Assembly (NCBI GenBank): GCA_035293985.1
Contig: DATGLS010000008.1
Span: 248,001 to 312,000 of the forward strand
Direction: 5' to 3'
Origin: JAVDCA01 sp035293985
GTDB taxonomy: Bacteria; Pseudomonadota; Alphaproteobacteria; Rhizobiales; Xanthobacteraceae
DNA: 64,000 bases
The translations under genes were made by a program, and so were the position numbers. Positions 1 to 8,596 of the stretch are shown here, in pieces; within the stretch, counting starts at the first letter, position 1; the number at the start of each line of letters is the position of its first letter. The notes below the pieces were generated by a model. That model saw only the letters and a list, made by a program, of their open reading frames with translations. It was not told where the DNA came from and searched no databases.

Positions 1-113
1 GGCCTCTCAGGGGCCAGGGCGCGATTGACACGCCGGCGCGGAATTGAGAAATCATCCTTCGGTACGGGGGCCATTTCCGGGCGGCTGGCCACGACAACGA
101 AGGCGATTGGCAC

Positions 114-1661
114 TTGCCGCAGGCGCTTCCTTCCTCCTCCGGGAGGGTCATCCTCGTCGTGCTCGCGGTTGCGACGGTGGTCGCGCTCGCGCCCGTTCTC
201 GTCTTTCCGATCGCACCGCTCGCCGACTATCCGAACCATCTCGCGCGGATGCACGTCATCGCGACGCTCGGTTCCGATCCCGACCTCGCGCGCTACTACG
301 ACATCCACTGGCAGATCATCCCCAACCTGGTCATGGACCTGGTCGTCCCGGTGTTTGCGCGGGTGACCGACATCTACCACGCGGGCCAGGTCTTCACGGT
401 GCTGTGCGTGCTGCTGACGGCGACCGGGGTGCTCGCTCTCAATCGGACGCTGTTCGGCGGCTGGCCGACGATCGGGCTCGCGGCGCTGCCGCTCCTCTAC
501 AACCACATCTTCCTGGTCGGGCTGATGAACTACTGGTTCGGCGTCGGGCTCGCGCTGTGGGCGACCGCCGCCTGGATCGCGCTGCGCGAGCGATCATGGC
601 CGTGGCGGTTGCTCGTATCGGCGCTGTTCACCATCGGGCTGTTCTTCAGCCATATCTTCGCGATCGGCGTCTACGGAATGGCGCTGCTCGCGTTCGAGCT
701 GTGGCGGCTGCGCGAGCGGCGCAAGTCCCCGCTTACGCCGCGTCTCGTCGATTTCGTCGCGACCGGCCTGCCCTTCCTGCCGGCCCTGGCACTGCTCGTC
801 GCGAGCCCGACCTTCGAGCTTTCCGGACAGAACGAGTGGTCGTGGTCGGCGAAGCTCGACGGGCTTTACTACGTGGTCAGCGCCTACTCGGATTTCGTCG
901 ACCTCGCGCTCGCCGCCGCCCTCGTCGCGGTGCTCGTATGGGCGGCGGTTCTCGGCAAGCTGCGCGTCCATCCGGCCGGGTGGATCCTGCTCGGCCTCGG
1001 CGCCCTCGTCTATCTCGCGATGCCGAACGTCACCCATACGGCCTATCTGGTGGACCAGCGCCTGCCGATCGCGATCATCCTCATCGCGCTAGGGTTCACC
1101 AATCTGCAAGCGCCTGCCCGGATTGCGGATGCCGGCATCGTGCTGGCGCTGCTGTTCGTGTTCGCCCTGCGCATCACCGAGATCGCCCTCAACTGGACCG
1201 CGCTGGCGCGCCAGGAGGGGCAGGTACGGGCCTCGACGCAGCTCATCACTCAGCGCGGTGCGCGCGTCCTGGTCGCCCAGTCGGATGACACCTCCGACCT
1301 CGATGCGCTCGACTACGGCCTCGCCCACGCCGGCTGCCTCGCCATCATCGAGCGCTCCGCACTGGTCGCGGATACGTTCGTGTTTGCCGGCAAGCAGATC
1401 ATGTCGGTGCGGCCGACCTACCAGAAGCTTGCCGAAACCACCGATACCGAGCTGCCGTCGATCGACGAGCTCAAGGACAACGACGCCGGCGAGCAAGTGG
1501 GCGGCAATCCGCCCTACTGGCAGCAGTGGCAGGACAAGTTCGACTATCTTTATGTGATGTATACGGCTGACGATTTCAGCAATCCGGCACCCGACATTCT
1601 CACGCCCGTCTACATCGGCGATCGCTTCCGCCTCTATAAGATTCGTAAGACTAAGCCGTAG
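114..1661 (+). CDS. Polytopic membrane protein of unknown function
   Basis: A protein of about 515 residues with roughly ten hydrophobic segments, the first at residues 12-32, and a C-terminal soluble part of about 150 residues rich in Asp and Tyr. The segment PLADYPNHLARMHVI after the first helix and the overall layout resemble membrane glycosyltransferases or dolichol-mannosyl-transferase-like proteins of rhizobia, but I see no catalytic motif that proves this. The start is uncertain: the frame opens at 48, the only early start codon is TTG at 114, and GTG at 159 lies downstream of a GGGAGGG stretch at 141-147 but would remove the first hydrophilic residues. It converges on the phosphatase gene with only 3 bases between them. 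Confidence 0.7.
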   Translation: MPQALPSSSGRVILVVLAVATVVALAPVLVFPIAPLADYPNHLARMHVIATLGSDPDLARYYDIHWQIIPNLVMDLVVPVFARVTDIYHAGQVFTVLCVLLTATGVLALNRTLFGGWPTIGLAALPLLYNHIFLVGLMNYWFGVGLALWATAAWIALRERSWPWRLLVSALFTIGLFFSHIFAIGVYGMALLAFELWRLRERRKSPLTPRLVDFVATGLPFLPALALLVASPTFELSGQNEWSWSAKLDGLYYVVSAYSDFVDLALAAALVAVLVWAAVLGKLRVHPAGWILLGLGALVYLAMPNVTHTAYLVDQRLPIAIILIALGFTNLQAPARIADAGIVLALLFVFALRITEIALNWTALARQEGQVRASTQLITQRGARVLVAQSDDTSDLDALDYGLAHAGCLAIIERSALVADTFVFAGKQIMSVRPTYQKLAETTDTELPSIDELKDNDAGEQVGGNPPYWQQWQDKFDYLYVMYTADDFSNPAPDILTPVYIGDRFRLYKIRKTKP

Positions 1662-1664
1662 ACC

Positions 1665-2270
1665 TCAGGCAAAGCGCGTAAGCCGTCCGGGCGCGAACTG
1701 GTAGACGACGCCCTGCTCGATGCTGTGCACCGGCGCCGCCGCCGGCGGCTCGATCCCGAAATGGACGATCAGCGTGCGAGCAACGCCGCCATGCGCAACC
1801 ACGACCGTGTCGCGCGCTACCGTCGCGCACCACGCGCTCACCCGCACCAGCAGGTCGGCGTAGCTCTCGCCGCCGGGCGGCACGAACGCCCATTTGTCAT
1901 GCTCGCGGGCCGCGAGCGCGAGCGTATCGGGCTCGCGCGCCTTGAGCTCAGAGAACGTCGACCCCTCCCAGCGGCCGAAGGAGAGCTCGACGAGGCGCGC
2001 GTCGGTGCGATAGCCGGCCGGATCGAGCGCGAGCTCGGCGCGCGCGAGCTCCATGGTCTTGCGCGCGCGGCTGAGTGGGCTCGCCACATAGTCGAAATCT
2101 TGCGGTTCGCGCCCGTCCCGCGCGAGCAGCTCGCGCAGGATGTCGCCGCAGCGCACCGCCTGGGCGAGGCCGACCTTGTTGAGGGGCGTGTCGCGCTGCC
2201 CCTGGAGCCGGCCTTCGGCGTTCCAGTCGGTCTCGCCATGGCGGATGAAGTAGAGCAGCGGCGGCGGCAT
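1665..2270 (-). CDS. Histidine phosphatase family protein
   Basis: This 201-residue cytoplasmic protein belongs to the histidine phosphatase (phosphoglycerate mutase-like) superfamily. It has the RHGETDWN signature at residues 10-17 with the nucleophilic His, the SPLSRARKT phosphate-pocket motif near residue 84, a conserved Glu in the VELSFGRWEG segment, and the second catalytic His in VVVAHGG near residue 158. Members hydrolyse varied phosphomonoesters (GpmB, CobC, broad-specificity phosphatases), and the substrate cannot be read from sequence. Length is typical. The gene stands alone, convergent with the membrane protein gene to its left. Confidence 0.9.
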   Translation of the reverse strand: MPPPLLYFIRHGETDWNAEGRLQGQRDTPLNKVGLAQAVRCGDILRELLARDGREPQDFDYVASPLSRARKTMELARAELALDPAGYRTDARLVELSFGRWEGSTFSELKAREPDTLALAAREHDKWAFVPPGGESYADLLVRVSAWCATVARDTVVVAHGGVARTLIVHFGIEPPAAAPVHSIEQGVVYQFAPGRLTRFA

Positions 2271-2565
2271 CGGATGCGCGCGTCAGCGTCGGAGTGCGAC
2301 GGGGTCGCACGTGGGCTCGACACCTTGCGCGTGCCATACCCGGGCGGTACTCCAAATGATCGAGCGATTATCCGCTATTCTCACGATCAGGCCCTGCTGC
2401 CGAGCATGCGCTCCCCAATTCCGCCCTAATGGCACAGGCTGCGAGGCCCTTCAACCACTCCGCACGCAGACGGAATAGCGCCGCGGCGGCGGTGTTTGAC
2501 AATACGAGCAGCGCGTATCCGGCGACGCGGATGAGTTGCCAGCGCGGACCGGTGGGAACGATCGG

Positions 2566-3057
2566 GTGAACGGTTTCCGAAGCGGCGTCGAAGCGGCAAT
2601 ACCGGCGTTGCGCCGGTACGCGCGGGCTTTGACGCGCGATGCGGAAACGGCCGACGACCTCGTGCAGGACACGCTGGTGCGAGCGCTGCGGTCCGAACAC
2701 CTGTTTCATGGCGGCGACGTGCGCAGCTGGCTCTACACGATCCTGACCAATCTCAATCGCAACCGGCTGCGCTCGCTGGCACGACGCCCGGTGATGACGT
2801 TGCTCGGCGACGACGATGCGCCCGACATGTCCGGGCCCGAGGCCGGCGCGCGCGACATCGAGCGGGCGCTCGCGAGCCTGGTCGAGGAGCAGCGCGCCGC
2901 GCTTCTTCTCGTCGTGCTCGAGGGCCTCACCTATCGTGAGGTGGCCGAGGTGCAGGGCGTGCCGGTCGGCACCGTGATGTCGCGGCTCGCGCGCGCACGG
3001 GCGCAGATCAAGGCTTTTCTCGATGGCGAGCGCCCGACGCTGCGCCGCGTGAAGTGA
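2566..3057 (+). CDS. ECF-type RNA polymerase sigma factor
   Basis: This 163-residue product has the two-domain layout of an extracytoplasmic function sigma factor. Region 2 includes AETADDLVQDTLVRAL followed by the RSWLYTILTNLNRNRLR segment, and region 4 contains LVEEQRAALLLVVLEGLTYREVAEVQGVPVGTVMSRLARAR-type helix-turn-helix residues near the C terminus. I prefer GTG at 2566, with GTGGGA about nine bases upstream, over the in-frame TTG at 2536. The next gene encodes a membrane protein with an anti-sigma signature 23 bases downstream, so the two form a sigma/anti-sigma pair. This is not the EcfG general stress factor, because no NepR or PhyR gene is adjacent. The signal sensed is unknown. Confidence 0.9.
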   Translation: MNGFRSGVEAAIPALRRYARALTRDAETADDLVQDTLVRALRSEHLFHGGDVRSWLYTILTNLNRNRLRSLARRPVMTLLGDDDAPDMSGPEAGARDIERALASLVEEQRAALLLVVLEGLTYREVAEVQGVPVGTVMSRLARARAQIKAFLDGERPTLRRVK

Positions 3058-3080
3058 GGACCGGGGCAAGAAGAGGTGGC

Positions 3081-3860
3081 ATGATGACAGATCGCGATCT
3101 GCCCGTCAGCGAAGAGGAGCTCCACGCCTACGTGGACGGCGAGCTCGCCATGGACCGGAAAGCCGCGGTGGAAGCCTGGCTGGCGAGCCATCCCGAAGAT
3201 CTGGCGCGCGTCGATGCGTGGCGCTCGCTCGCCGACGCCATCCGCACGCGCTACGGGGCGGTCGCGACCGAGCCGGTGCCGGCGCGGCTGAGCCTGCGGC
3301 AGATCGAGCACGCCGGCCGCTCATGGCGCGGAATGGCCGCGGCGGTCGCGGCGGCGGCCTTCGTGGTCGGCGGTCTTGCCGGATGGATGGCGCGCACGTT
3401 CGTCGCGCCGCCGGCCGCGGCAGCGACGCTGACGGCCGACGCGTTCGAGGCCTACAAGCTCTACGTGGTCGAGGTTCGTCATCCGGTCGAGGTGCCCGGC
3501 AGCGAGGAGGCGCATCTGACGCAGTGGCTCTCCAAGCGCGTCGGCTACGCGCTGCGCATCCCGAACCTGCAGGGGGTCGGATTGAAGCTCGTGGGCGGGC
3601 GACTGCTCCCGGGCCCGAGCGGCGGCGCCGCCGCCTTCTTCATGTATGAGAGCGGCACCGGCGAGCGCTTCACGCTCTACAGCACTCGCACCAACACGCC
3701 GGACACGCAGCTGCGCTACAACACGGACGGGCCGGTCGGCGCACTGTACTGGTCGGATCGCGATATCGCCTATGTGGTGAACGGCGAGGCGCCCCAGGAC
3801 CGCCTGCACAAGGTCGCCGAGACCGCCTATGCCCAGCTCGAGCAGCCGCCGGCGCATTAG
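3081..3860 (+). CDS. Anti-sigma factor, single-pass membrane protein
   Basis: A 259-residue protein with the anti-sigma domain signature EELHAYVDGELA near residues 10-21 and the PEDLARVDAWRSLADAIRTRYG helix typical of ECF anti-sigma factors in alphaproteobacteria. One membrane helix (AAAVAAAAFVVGGLAGWMA, about residues 85-105) separates a cytoplasmic sigma-binding part from a periplasmic domain of about 150 residues. The HxxxCxxC zinc motif of ZAS-type anti-sigmas is absent. ATG at 3081 is preceded by AAGAGG at 3070-3075. An alternative GTG at 3054 would overlap the sigma factor stop codon. It presumably sequesters the sigma factor encoded just upstream. Confidence 0.85.
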   Translation: MMTDRDLPVSEEELHAYVDGELAMDRKAAVEAWLASHPEDLARVDAWRSLADAIRTRYGAVATEPVPARLSLRQIEHAGRSWRGMAAAVAAAAFVVGGLAGWMARTFVAPPAAAATLTADAFEAYKLYVVEVRHPVEVPGSEEAHLTQWLSKRVGYALRIPNLQGVGLKLVGGRLLPGPSGGAAAFFMYESGTGERFTLYSTRTNTPDTQLRYNTDGPVGALYWSDRDIAYVVNGEAPQDRLHKVAETAYAQLEQPPAH

Positions 3861-4038
3861 AGTATCCGACGGCGTGCTTCGGGAGGCGCAACTTACGCGT
3901 GCCACGACCGCGTTCTTCTTCTGATCCGCGGCACCCGCGGCCCAATATGGGCCTCCCGACGCCCCACCCGTTAACAAAATAACTCAATGTTTACGCGACC
4001 AGCGGATCAATGGCGGCAGAGATCTGGAGATCGCTGCC

Positions 4039-6132
4039 ATGTGGAAACGCCTGTCCGTCAACACCCTGCTGAGCGCCGCCATCGCGCTGATGGCCTTCTT
4101 CGTCGTCGTGCTGCTCGCCGGACAGGCCTGGGACTCCTGGCAGCGGCTGACCATGACGGGCCGCATCGAGACCACCGCCGAAGCGTCGCGCGCCGCCTTC
4201 ACGGCAATGCACAATCTGCGCACCGACCGGGCGTCGACCTTTCGCACCCTCAAGGCGGACGGGACGATCACGGCGGATGTGGCGTCCTATATCAAAAAGA
4301 TTCGCGACGCCGAGCTGCCGGCCCTGCAAACCACCGCGGACCTCGCCGCGAAGCTGGATTTCGCCGATCGCGACACCCTGTTGCCGGGGCTGCAGCGGGA
4401 GCTCAAGGACTTCAGCGCGCTGGAGACCGAGTCATGGGAGGCCTTCAGCAAGCCGAAGGCGGACCGACGCGAAGCGCTGGTCGGCGAGTACATGGCGCTC
4501 ACACAGAAGCTGATGGCGACGCTGGACACGATGTCCTCGCGCATGTTCTCGGCCGTCAAGTTCAACGATCCGGTCGTCGATCACCTGATGGCAATGAAGG
4601 AGCTCGCCTGGATCGTACGCAATGAAGGCGGCGAAGCTTCGCTGATGATCTCGAACAGCATGGTGGCCGGCCACGCGCCGCCGGATGCCGCCGCCAAATA
4701 TGCCAGCCACGTCGGCGCCACCGAGCAGGTCTGGCACGCGCTCGAAGGCATGGCCGCCGGGACGCCGCTGCCCGCCAGCGTGACGGCAGCGATCGCCAAG
4801 GCGAACTCGGTCTATTTCGGGGCCGACTACGTCGCGCTGCGCGATCGCCTGTTTGCGGCGGTGCTCGCCGGCAAGAAGCCGGAAATGACGGCGAACGAAT
4901 GGGCGCCGGTGACGGTCGGGCACCTCGCGAGCCTGCTCACGGTGGCGGAGGCCGCGCTCGATGCCGCCAAGGCGCATTGCGAGGCGCAGCACAGCGCGGC
5001 GCTGCACGATCTCCTCTTTCAGCTCGGCCTCCTCGCCGCCGCGATGGCGTTCGCGGCCGGTTGCATGATCGCGGTGCGCCGCCGGGTGCTCAATCCGCTG
5101 CACGCCATCAAGAACGCCATGCTCAAGGTCGCGGCCGGCGACCTCAGCGCGGAGGCGCCGTTCTCCGATCGCACCGACGAGATCGGCGCGCTCGCCGGTG
5201 CGCTCGCGACCTTCAAGCAGAACGCCGCCGAGAAGGCGCGCATCGAGACCGAGCAGCGCGATCGGCAAAGCCAGTCGACCCAGCGCCAGAAGGCCATCGA
5301 GGCCTCGGTGGTGGCGTTCGAAGGCCAGATCGGCGAGGCGCTCAAGGCGCTGACGGACGCCGCCGGCCAGATGCGCAGCACCTCGGACGAGATGTCGGCG
5401 ATCTCACAGAGGACCAACGCGCAGGTGAGGACGGCGGCCCAGGCCTCCGAGGAGGCCTCGACCAACGTGCAGACCGTCGCGGCAGCCTCGGAGGAGCTCA
5501 GCACCTCCATCTCCGACATCAGCCGTCAGGTGGCGCACGCTGCCGACATCGCGGGCCGCGCCGTCGACGAGACCAAGCAGACCGACGGCACGGTGCGCGG
5601 GCTTGCCGAAAGCGCCGAGCGCATCGGCGAGGTGGTGAAGCTCATCTCGGCCATCGCGGGCCAGACCAACCTGCTCGCGCTCAACGCCACCATCGAGGCG
5701 GCGCGCGCCGGCGAGGCCGGCAAGGGCTTCGCGGTGGTCGCCTCCGAGGTCAAGTCGCTCGCCAACCAGACCGCCAAGGCGACCGAGGAGATCACGGCGC
5801 AGATCGCCGCCGTGCAGAAGGTGACCAAGGATGCGATGGACGCCATCAAGGGCATCGGCAGCACCATCGGCGAGGTCAGCACGGTCGCGACCTCGATCGC
5901 GTCCGCCGTCGAGGAGCAAGGCGCCGCGACCCAGGAGATCACCCGCAATACCCAAGGGGCGGCGCGCCGCACCAAGGATGCCTCCGACAACATCGCGGGG
6001 GTCACGGCCGGTGCCGACGCCACCGGCTCGGCGGCGCATAACGTCAAATCGGCCGCCGAGGCCCTCGGCGTACGCACCGAGCAGCTACGTACCCAGGTCG
6101 ACGATTTCCTGGCGAAGATCCGCGCGGCCTGA
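4039..6132 (+). CDS. Methyl-accepting chemotaxis protein
   Basis: This 697-residue protein is a transmembrane chemoreceptor. An N-terminal helix at about residues 10-28 and a second at about 315-337 bracket a periplasmic sensor domain of some 290 residues, with helical content like nitrate/nitrite-sensing or 4-helix-bundle receptors. A HAMP domain follows, beginning RRRVLNPLHAIKNAMLKVAAGD. The signalling domain carries the highly conserved hairpin tip (GQTNLLALNATIEAARAG followed by GKGFAVVASEVKSLA) that binds CheA and CheW. No che genes are nearby, so it works with a remote chemotaxis array. ATG at 4039 follows a gap of 178 bases after the anti-sigma gene and starts directly in the membrane helix region. 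Ligand unknown. Confidence 0.95.
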   Translation: MWKRLSVNTLLSAAIALMAFFVVVLLAGQAWDSWQRLTMTGRIETTAEASRAAFTAMHNLRTDRASTFRTLKADGTITADVASYIKKIRDAELPALQTTADLAAKLDFADRDTLLPGLQRELKDFSALETESWEAFSKPKADRREALVGEYMALTQKLMATLDTMSSRMFSAVKFNDPVVDHLMAMKELAWIVRNEGGEASLMISNSMVAGHAPPDAAAKYASHVGATEQVWHALEGMAAGTPLPASVTAAIAKANSVYFGADYVALRDRLFAAVLAGKKPEMTANEWAPVTVGHLASLLTVAEAALDAAKAHCEAQHSAALHDLLFQLGLLAAAMAFAAGCMIAVRRRVLNPLHAIKNAMLKVAAGDLSAEAPFSDRTDEIGALAGALATFKQNAAEKARIETEQRDRQSQSTQRQKAIEASVVAFEGQIGEALKALTDAAGQMRSTSDEMSAISQRTNAQVRTAAQASEEASTNVQTVAAASEELSTSISDISRQVAHAADIAGRAVDETKQTDGTVRGLAESAERIGEVVKLISAIAGQTNLLALNATIEAARAGEAGKGFAVVASEVKSLANQTAKATEEITAQIAAVQKVTKDAMDAIKGIGSTIGEVSTVATSIASAVEEQGAATQEITRNTQGAARRTKDASDNIAGVTAGADATGSAAHNVKSAAEALGVRTEQLRTQVDDFLAKIRAA

Positions 6133-6150
6133 ACGGCCGCTCACCCTCCC

Positions 6151-6302
6151 CTGAAGGGACCCTGAAGGGGCAGGGTCGGATCACATTGAGCGAAGCGAAA
6201 AATCCGGGGTGGGGTGACCGCGATCGCAGCAACAAATCATGAGCGGCGTCACCCCACCCCGCTCGCTTCGCTCGCGACCCTCCCCCTTCAGGGTCCCTTC
6301 AG
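6151..6302. repeat. Large inverted repeat between convergent genes
   Basis: The outer arms 6151-6178 and 6275-6302 are reverse complements with a single mismatch over 28 bases, each built on GAAGGGACCCTGAAGGGG. Inside them a second pair, around 6188-6218 and 6248-6273, pairs through GAGCGAAGCG and GGGGTGGGGTGAC. The whole could fold into a cruciform or a long RNA hairpin that ends transcription of both the chemoreceptor gene and the dnaJ-like gene. A related CCCTTCAGGG doublet occurs at 45420-45440, so this is also a member of a dispersed intergenic repeat family. Confidence 0.8.
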
Positions 6303-6335
6303 CGGAGGATGAAGAAAAGCCCTTACAACGGCGCC

Positions 6336-7295
6336 TCAGACCAAATCCTTGCGCGGATCATAGGGCTTGCCGTCCCGCCATTGACGCATCAGGTCGCTCA
6401 GCGCGTCGTCGCCGCCCTCGGGCAGCACGATGCGCAGCACCACGTGCAAATCACCCGGCGTGCCCTTGCCCGGCATGCCTTTGCCCTTGACCCGCAACGT
6501 GCGGCCGCTGCTCGCGCCGGAGGGAATCGCGAGCTCGACGGCGCCATCGAGCGTCGGCACCCGCACCTTGGCGCCGAGCACGGCTTCGTAGAGCGTCACC
6601 GGCAGCTCCAGGCGCAGGTTGGCGCCCTCGCGGGTGAACAGCTTGTGCGGCGCGATCGTGACCGCGATCAACGCATCGCCGACGCCGCCGGCACCGGGCA
6701 GGCCCTGCCCCTTGAGCCGAATCTGTTGCCCATCGGCGAGGCCGGCCGGAATCTTGACGTCGACCTCCTTGCCGTTCGGCAGGCGCACCCGGCGCGTCGC
6801 GCCGCGCGCGGCCTCGTTGAGCGAGATCGTGAGCGGCACCGTGACGTCGCGTCCGCTCGGCATCTCGTCCACCTCGGGATGGGCCTCGAACCCGGTGCGC
6901 CGCCCCGCGGCGGCGCCGCCGAACATGCCCTTGAGCAGATCCTCGAAGCCGCCGAATCCGCCGGCGCGGCCACCGCGAGCGAAACCGCCCGGGAAGATCG
7001 TCTCGAAATCCGCATGCCCGAACCCGCCGCCGCCCGGCTGCGCACGAAAGCCCTCGAAGCCCTGGAAGCGCTGCTTGCCGTCGGCATCGATCTCGCCGCG
7101 ATCGAACGCCTTGCGCTTGGCCGCGTCGCCGAGAATCTCGTACGCCGCATTGACCTCGGCAAAGCGTTGCGCCGCTTTCGGATCGCTCTTGTTGGCGTCG
7201 GGATGGTGCTTCTTGGCCAGCTTGCGGAATGCGCTCTTGATCGCCGCAGCATCCGCCGTCCGCTGCACCCCCAGCACGTCATAGGGGTCGCGCAT
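6336..7295 (-). CDS. DnaJ-class co-chaperone (CbpA-like)
   Basis: The 319-residue protein has an N-terminal J domain (residues 1-65) with the essential HPD triad at 31-33, which stimulates the ATPase of DnaK. A Gly/Phe-rich linker follows at about 80-125, then the two beta-barrel substrate-binding domains of DnaJ C-terminal type and a short dimerisation tail. The zinc-finger CxxCxGxG repeats of class I DnaJ are absent, which makes it a class II (CbpA/DjlA-like) protein. ATG at 7295. It lies tail to tail with the chemoreceptor gene and heads away from the lipoprotein/pdxH pair, a neighbourhood common in rhizobia. Confidence 0.92.
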   Translation of the reverse strand: MRDPYDVLGVQRTADAAAIKSAFRKLAKKHHPDANKSDPKAAQRFAEVNAAYEILGDAAKRKAFDRGEIDADGKQRFQGFEGFRAQPGGGGFGHADFETIFPGGFARGGRAGGFGGFEDLLKGMFGGAAAGRRTGFEAHPEVDEMPSGRDVTVPLTISLNEAARGATRRVRLPNGKEVDVKIPAGLADGQQIRLKGQGLPGAGGVGDALIAVTIAPHKLFTREGANLRLELPVTLYEAVLGAKVRVPTLDGAVELAIPSGASSGRTLRVKGKGMPGKGTPGDLHVVLRIVLPEGGDDALSDLMRQWRDGKPYDPRKDLV

Positions 7296-7400
7296 TGTCG
7301 ACTAACTCCAGTCCTCAGTTTTGCCGGATTCCCGGCCCCGGTCGCTCAATGTGGGGCCGGCGCGGCCGCTTCGCAACGTGCCATCCGGAACCGCGGGATT

Positions 7401-7925
7401 TCAGCTCTTCTTCCAGGGCCGCATGGTGCGGATTTCCCACCTGCCCTCGTGAACCCGGCAACCCTCGCCCTGCAGCCACGATTCGGCGCCCTGGTGTACA
7501 TAGCTCGCCAGAAAGTCGCGGCAGACGAAGCCGTCCTGGGTATAGGCCGAGGCGATCGGCGTGACGGTGCCGCGCGCGCCGGTCTGCGGATTCTCCCACG
7601 GCACGCTGGTGGTCTTGCCGTCGATCGAGAGCGCCTGCGTCGCAGCCACCCGCGCATAGGCGAGGTCGGCGGCGGCAGGCGTCGCGCCGGGCTGATTGGC
7701 CGCGGCGGTGTTCGGCGCGATCGTCCCCGTCACTTCCGACTTCGGCTCGTCCTGGCTGAACATCGAGCCGAGCCGATAGCTGCAGCCGCCGGCTGGCAGC
7801 GCGAGCAGAACCATCGCGGCCGGCAGCAGCCGTCGCCATAGGCGTGACCGGCCGGTTCCGATATAACGGATCCGCTGGGACGCCGATGCTGGCAACAGGC
7901 CGGCCAAATGACTGCTCCGCAACAT
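7401..7925 (-). CDS. RT0821/Lpp0805-type surface lipoprotein
   Basis: A probable outer-membrane lipoprotein of about 174 residues. A basic stretch (RSRLWRRLL) and hydrophobic core (PAAMVLLALPAGG) precede a lipobox-like Cys in AGGC near residue 48. The mature part ends with the pattern GFVCRDFLASYV followed by a second Cys and GRWEIRTMR, as in the RT0821/Lpp0805 family of surface proteins. The start is the weakest point: ATG at 7925 gives a long n-region, and the next in-frame ATG is inside the hydrophobic core and would leave a very short signal. With ATG at 7925 the start codon overlaps that of the divergent pdxH on the opposite strand. Function unknown. Confidence 0.7.
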   Translation of the reverse strand: MLRSSHLAGLLPASASQRIRYIGTGRSRLWRRLLPAAMVLLALPAGGCSYRLGSMFSQDEPKSEVTGTIAPNTAAANQPGATPAAADLAYARVAATQALSIDGKTTSVPWENPQTGARGTVTPIASAYTQDGFVCRDFLASYVHQGAESWLQGEGCRVHEGRWEIRTMRPWKKS

Positions 7926-8565
7926 GTCCGACACCGCTTCGATAAGACACCCGAGTTGGTTAACGAGCGGTGACTTCACCGATGCCGACGAGCCGCTGCG
8001 CCTGTTCGCCGCCTGGTTCGACGAGGCGCGGCAGGCCGAGCCATCGGATCCCGAAGCGATGGCGCTCGCGACGGTCGATCGCGACGGCCTGCCCAACGTG
8101 CGCATGGTGCTGCTCAAGGGATTCGATGATCATGGATTCGTGTTCTACACGAACCAGCAGAGCCAAAAGGGGCGAGAATTGGCCGATCGCGCGGCAGCGG
8201 GCGCGGTATTCCACTGGAAGTCGCTCAAGCGGCAGGTGCGCCTGCGCGGGCCGGTCGAGCAGGTGAGCGACGCCGAGGCCGACGCCTATTTCGCAACGCG
8301 CGCGCGGCTCTCGCAGATCGGCGCGTGGGCGAGCAAGCAGTCGGCGCCGCTCGAAAGTCGCCTCGCGTTCGAGAAGGCGGTCGCGCTCGCGACTGCGCGC
8401 TACGCGATCGGCCAGGTTCCGCGACCACCGTTCTGGACCGGCTACCGCCTCGTCCCGCGGGTGATCGAATTCTGGCAGGATCGGCCGTACCGACTGCACG
8501 ACCGCGTCGAGTTCCGCCGCGCCACGCCGGGCGAGGCCTGGACCCGAACACGGCTCTATCCATGA
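7924..8565 (+). CDS. pdxH: Pyridoxamine/pyridoxine 5'-phosphate oxidase
   Basis: The 213-residue enzyme oxidises PNP and PMP to pyridoxal 5'-phosphate using FMN and O2, the last step of vitamin B6 synthesis and salvage. Family landmarks are all present: PNVRMVLLKGFDDHGFVFYTN (FMN binding), FHWKSLKRQVRLRG, the RIxxWASxQS-like segment LSQIGAWASKQS, and the C-terminal PRVIEFWQDRPYRLHDR region with the RLYP terminus. Length and both ends match the family, which supports ATG at 7924. It is divergent from the lipoprotein gene and is followed after 31 bases by an SDR gene, probably cotranscribed. Confidence 0.97.
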   Translation: MSDTASIRHPSWLTSGDFTDADEPLRLFAAWFDEARQAEPSDPEAMALATVDRDGLPNVRMVLLKGFDDHGFVFYTNQQSQKGRELADRAAAGAVFHWKSLKRQVRLRGPVEQVSDAEADAYFATRARLSQIGAWASKQSAPLESRLAFEKAVALATARYAIGQVPRPPFWTGYRLVPRVIEFWQDRPYRLHDRVEFRRATPGEAWTRTRLYP

Positions 8566-8596
8566 ACCTCATCCGCAGCCCGAGAAGCCGCGCCTG

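Noticed and set aside
1..113. Open frame entering from the left edge or starting at 25
   Set aside because: The translation is Arg/Ser-rich and shifts into an antisense-like frame of the membrane protein gene; no family feature or ribosome-binding site supports it.
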